Shown here: in pieces, positions 22,636 to 25,612 of the stretch | Numbering within the stretch: position 1 is the first letter of the stretch | Layout of the letters: every line of letters begins with the position of its first letter | DNA from: JBGOUJ01 sp041477005 | GTDB lineage: Bacteria > Acidobacteriota > Terriglobia > Bryobacterales > JACQDG01 | Assembly (NCBI GenBank): GCA_041477005.1 | Contig: JBGOUJ010000030.1 | Location: forward strand, 1-25,612 | Length of the DNA: 25,612 nt | Direction of reading: 5' to 3' | Notes under the pieces: model-generated | Told to the model about the DNA's origin: nothing | Seen by the model: only the letters and a program-made list of their open reading frames with translations | The model's database searches: none | Position numbers and translations under genes: made by a program

Positions 22636-23505
22636 ATGGTCTTTTCTTCGGGACTGACTTTTCCAGAGGGTCCAGTCGTGCTCCAGGATGGGAGCTGGCT
22701 GGTGGTAGAAATGGAGACGCAACCGGGTTCCGTGACGCAGATCAGCCCGGACGGCCGGACGAGGCGGGTGATTGCCAGGACGGAGCGGCCCAATGGCCTG
22801 GCTGTAGACAAAAGTGGCTTTATTTGGGTGGCTGAATCACGCGGTTCCGCCCTGCTTCGGATGAGCCTGGACGGTGAGGTGGAAGTGATCGCCACCGCCT
22901 GCAACGGCGAGCCGTTTTTGTGGCCAAACGATCTCTGCTTTGGTCCGGATGGCGCCCTGTATTTGACGGATTCCGGCGTGAGGGTTCGGGACTTCAAGAA
23001 CGGAACACGGCCTCGACCCGATTACGAAACCGTGAAATTCGACGGCCGGGTTTACCGTATCGACCCGCGAACGAGACAGGTACGACAACTGGATCGCGGC
23101 TTGCGCTTTACGAACGGGATTGCCTTTGGGCCCGACGGCAACCTTTACGTCAACGAAACGATGACGGGAATGGTCTACCGCTATTCATGGCGTGGCGAGG
23201 GCGAATTCGGTCCGCGAGAATGCTTCGGCAACAGCACTCCCGACCGCAGCGCGGGATTTCAGGGGCCGGATGGTATGGCTTTCAGCGCGGATGGCAGGTT
23301 GTACGTCGCGGTCTTCGGACGAGGCCGGGTGACGGTGATGGGCTCGGATGGGTCGGTTGTCGAGCACATTTCGACTCACGGACGGCGACCGACCAATGTG
23401 GCTTTCGGCTTGCCGGGAGACAAGAGAATCTATGTGACAGAGAATGAATTTGGTGCGGTGGAGGTGTTCGACGTCGGCGTAGACGGCTTTCCTTTATACA
23501 ACTAG
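22636..23505 (+). CDS. SMP-30/gluconolactonase-like protein
   Basis: A 289-residue cytosolic six-bladed beta-propeller with a GAGGAG site before ATG 22636. The metal-site residues of the family are in place: Glu11 in FPEGPVV, Asn98 in WPNDLCFGPDGALYLTDSG, Asn160 in FTNGIAFGPDGNLYVNE and Asp212 in FQGPDGMAFSADGRLYVAV. Repeated PDGxLYV blades confirm the fold. Members hydrolyse sugar lactones to aldonic acids with a divalent metal. It follows the AraC gene by 41 nt, which suggests that the regulator, permease and lactonase form one pathway. In combination with the Gfo/Idh/MocA enzyme it could convert a released sugar to its acid, which is inference. Confidence 0.86.
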   Translation: MVFSSGLTFPEGPVVLQDGSWLVVEMETQPGSVTQISPDGRTRRVIARTERPNGLAVDKSGFIWVAESRGSALLRMSLDGEVEVIATACNGEPFLWPNDLCFGPDGALYLTDSGVRVRDFKNGTRPRPDYETVKFDGRVYRIDPRTRQVRQLDRGLRFTNGIAFGPDGNLYVNETMTGMVYRYSWRGEGEFGPRECFGNSTPDRSAGFQGPDGMAFSADGRLYVAVFGRGRVTVMGSDGSVVEHISTHGRRPTNVAFGLPGDKRIYVTENEFGAVEVFDVGVDGFPLYN

Positions 23506-23641
23506 TCACTATCATGAACTGGAGCGAAGCCAAACCGACAAGATGCGGCGGCCGACTGGCTGGAAGGCGGACGGCGGCGGATATTCCGGACCCCCTTCCG
23601 AGTCCGGCGGCTCTTGACCTCAAACACAGGGACAGCGTGCA

Positions 23642-24697
23642 GTGACCAAACAAGAAATCGAGACTCCGGCTCTTTTGGTGGACCTTGACCGCATGGAGGC
23701 CAACCTGGCTCGCATGGCCGCTTTCTTCCGGACCGTGCCGGCGAAGCTCCGTCCTCATTTCAAGAACCTCAAGTGCCCGGCCTTGGCCGCGCGGCAACTG
23801 GATGCCGGCGCCATCGGCATCACCTGCGCCACCCTCCATGAAGCCGAGTGCCTGGTCGAGCACGGCGTTCGCAGCGTCCTGCTGGCCAACGAGATCGTGG
23901 ACCCGGCCAAGATCCGCCGCTTTGTCGAACTGGCTCGCCAGGCGGACGTCATCGTCTGCGTGGATAACGAGAAGGTCGCGGACGACCTGGCCCGCGCCGG
24001 CCGGAACCGCCAGACAACGGTCAGCGTACTGGTCGATGTCGACGTCGGCCTGCACCGCTGCGGGGCGCAGCCTGGAGATCCCGCCGTGCGCCTCGCCCGA
24101 GCCGTGGCGGAAAAGGGCCTGCGGTTTCGTGGCCTGATGGGATACGAGGGCCACCTCTCGCGCAAACTGCCCGGTCCCGAGAAGGAGGAGGCTGTCGCCG
24201 CCGCCATGCGGCCTCTGATCGAAACTAAAGCTTGCCTGGAACGCGAAGGCGTGCCGGTCGAAATCGTGAGTGTCGGCGGAACAGGCACCTATTCTCTCTC
24301 CGGTTGCTATCCCGGCGTGACCGAAATCCAGGCGGGCTCGTACCTGCTGATGGATACCGACTATCGGAAATGTTGCACTGACTTTGATCTCGCGCTCACG
24401 ATGCTCGCCACAGTCATCAGTAAGACCCAAGGGGAACGCATCGTGGTTGATGCCGGGTTGAAAACGCTGAGTTGCGAACGTGGCATCCCGGTCGTCAAGG
24501 ATCTCGACGGACTTACCATCCGCAAGCTAACCGCCGAACACGGCATCATTGACCTGCAAAAGCCGTCGGCTCCCGTGCAAGTTGGCGATAAAATCGAAAT
24601 TTGGGTCCACTACTCCGATGCCACCGTCAACCTTCACGAACGGATGTACGGGATCCGCAACGGGCACGTAGAGGAAGTCCTCCAGGTGCCCGGTTGA
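23642..24697 (+). CDS. D-threonine aldolase / D-serine dehydratase-like PLP enzyme
   Basis: A 351-residue protein from GTG 23642, with only a weak ribosome site. It starts IETPALLVDLDRMEANLARM, typical of the alanine-racemase N-terminal fold of the DSD1/D-threonine-aldolase group. The PLP lysine is probably Lys41 in LRPHFKNLKCP (canonical RPHxKTHK; the second motif half is altered to NLK). VDVDVGLHRCG (131-141) and VSVGGTGTYS are phosphate and pocket segments. The C-terminal metal site, normally HxC or HxD before TVNL, reads HYSDATVNL with His323 and Asp326, one residue longer than usual. Known reactions are D-3-hydroxyamino-acid cleavage or D-serine dehydration. It lies 136 nt after the lactonase gene on the same strand. 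Confidence 0.82.
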   Translation: MTKQEIETPALLVDLDRMEANLARMAAFFRTVPAKLRPHFKNLKCPALAARQLDAGAIGITCATLHEAECLVEHGVRSVLLANEIVDPAKIRRFVELARQADVIVCVDNEKVADDLARAGRNRQTTVSVLVDVDVGLHRCGAQPGDPAVRLARAVAEKGLRFRGLMGYEGHLSRKLPGPEKEEAVAAAMRPLIETKACLEREGVPVEIVSVGGTGTYSLSGCYPGVTEIQAGSYLLMDTDYRKCCTDFDLALTMLATVISKTQGERIVVDAGLKTLSCERGIPVVKDLDGLTIRKLTAEHGIIDLQKPSAPVQVGDKIEIWVHYSDATVNLHERMYGIRNGHVEEVLQVPG

Positions 24698-24752
24698 GGC
24701 CGTCGATGATGGTGTGCAGCTTGCCTTTTGTTGGATACAGGAGGGCGCCAGA

Positions 24753-25612
24753 ATGAAACGTCGCACTTTCCTCGAGGTGGCCGCCGGGATGACGCTTTCG
24801 GGAGCATCTCGGGCGGCCTCCCGCCGGACATCCATCTCGATTCACGGGGATCAGTTCTGGATCAACGGCCGGCCCACCTACCAGGGTCGACTCTTCGAGG
24901 GAGCAAAGGTCGAAGGGCTCCTCATGCATTCCCGCATGGTGCAGGGCATCTTCGACGACTCGAATCCCGAGACTGTGCCTCGCTGGCGGTATCCCGATAC
25001 CGGAAAATGGGATCCCGAGCGTAACTCGAGAGAGTTCGTCGCCGGCCTGCCGGAGTGGCGGCGGCAAGGCCTGCTCAGCTTTACCCTGGCCATGCAGGGC
25101 GGCAACCCGGAAGGTTACGTCAGCTCGCAACCCTGGAGGATCGGCGCCTATCGGCCCGACGGCTCCCTGCGTCCCGACTACATGCTGCGTCTGGAGAAGA
25201 TTCTCGACCGGGCGGATGAGCTCGGAATGGTGTGCATGCTGAATTACTTCTACTTCGGCCAGGACGAGTACTTTGACGGCGACGACGCCATACGGCGGGC
25301 CGTGCGCGAAACCACCCAATGGGTTTTGGACAAAGGCTACACGAATGTCCTCGTCGAGCTGGTGAATGAGTGCGACAACAGAAAGTACGATCAGCCGATT
25401 CTGCGTAAGGACAGGGTCACCGAAGTGATCCGCCTCCTGCAATCCATCACCAAGGACGGCCGCCGCCTCCTGGTCTCAGCCAGCTTTAACGGACGTATCA
25501 TCCCCGCTGGCAACGTGGTCGAGGCGTCGGACTTCGTCTTGTTGCACGGAAATGGCGTCACGGATCCTGCCTACATCACCACTATGGTGGAGAAGACCCG
25601 GCAATTGAAGGA
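24753..25612 (+). CDS. Tat-exported glycoside-hydrolase-like protein (3-prime end beyond window)
   Basis: An open frame of 286 codons without a stop runs from ATG 24753, after an AGGAGG site, to the window end. The N-terminus MKRRTFLEVAAGMTLSGASR is a twin-arginine leader (RRTFL). The mature part begins ISIHGDQFWINGRPTYQGRL, the usual small strand pair of GH-A enzymes before the barrel. It continues with LDRADELGMVCMLNYFYFGQ, GYTNVLVELVNECDNRKYDQ and GRRLLVSASFNGRIIP. Asn-Glu in LVNECD fits the acid/base position after beta-4 of GH5-like barrels, but the second catalytic residue lies beyond the window. The role is probably cleavage of an extracellular glycan. It follows the PLP-enzyme gene by 55 nt and may belong to the same transcription unit. 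Confidence 0.72.
   Translation, partial: MKRRTFLEVAAGMTLSGASRAASRRTSISIHGDQFWINGRPTYQGRLFEGAKVEGLLMHSRMVQGIFDDSNPETVPRWRYPDTGKWDPERNSREFVAGLPEWRRQGLLSFTLAMQGGNPEGYVSSQPWRIGAYRPDGSLRPDYMLRLEKILDRADELGMVCMLNYFYFGQDEYFDGDDAIRRAVRETTQWVLDKGYTNVLVELVNECDNRKYDQPILRKDRVTEVIRLLQSITKDGRRLLVSASFNGRIIPAGNVVEASDFVLLHGNGVTDPAYITTMVEKTRQLK

Noticed and set aside
23282..24430. 382-codon minus-strand frame opposite the PLP-enzyme and lactonase genes
   Set aside because: It is antisense to two genes with clear family motifs, and its composition is that of a GC-rich shadow frame with no recognisable motif.

Overview
The window is GC-rich chromosomal DNA, most likely from an Acidobacteriota member of the Solibacter/Bryobacter type. 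The reasons are a 1115-residue Oar-like TonB-dependent receptor with an N-terminal carboxypeptidase-regulatory domain, many secreted glycoside hydrolases, a GYD-domain protein, and remnants of PAS and TPR proteins in styles common in that phylum. No rRNA, tRNA, CRISPR array or intact insertion sequence was seen. The assignment is inference from gene content only.

Left part (1-6631, all minus strand): a glycosyltransferase cut by the window edge overlaps by 4 nt a PAPS sulfotransferase gene that carries a frameshift. Next come about 650 bp of decayed remnants (a TPR-protein tail and a PAS domain). An operon-like set follows: a RidA-family remnant, an intact 3-hydroxyacyl-CoA dehydrogenase-like gene and an EamA transporter. 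A secreted 707-residue beta-galactosidase-like hydrolase closes this side. Transcription diverges at about 6632-6763.

Middle (6764-11163, mainly plus strand): a 54-residue small protein, a secreted GH20 beta-hexosaminidase and two small proteins. A 71-bp perfect direct repeat brackets the GH20 gene and supplies its last codons. The rest of 9081-10936 is a gene graveyard with recognisable scraps of a Tat-exported protein, a RecQ helicase, a response-regulator receiver domain and a second copy of the sulfotransferase with an internal deletion.

Right part (11164-25612, all plus strand): a Gfo/Idh/MocA oxidoreductase, two tandem 488-residue secreted GH-A-type hydrolases, the TonB-dependent receptor, then an APC permease, an AraC regulator, an SMP-30 type lactonase, a D-threonine-aldolase/D-serine-dehydratase-like PLP enzyme and a Tat-exported hydrolase running off the right edge. 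This resembles a carbohydrate-scavenging locus: outer hydrolases release sugars, the receptor imports oligomers, and the oxidoreductase and lactonase process sugar or sugar-acid products under AraC control. The substrate cannot be read from the sequence.

The most unusual non-gene signals are related 5-prime leaders in front of the two tandem hydrolases and the receptor. Two of them share a promoter-like block, and all three share a short peptide-coding motif whose codons differ mainly at third positions. The 71-bp repeat around GH20 is the other main signal.
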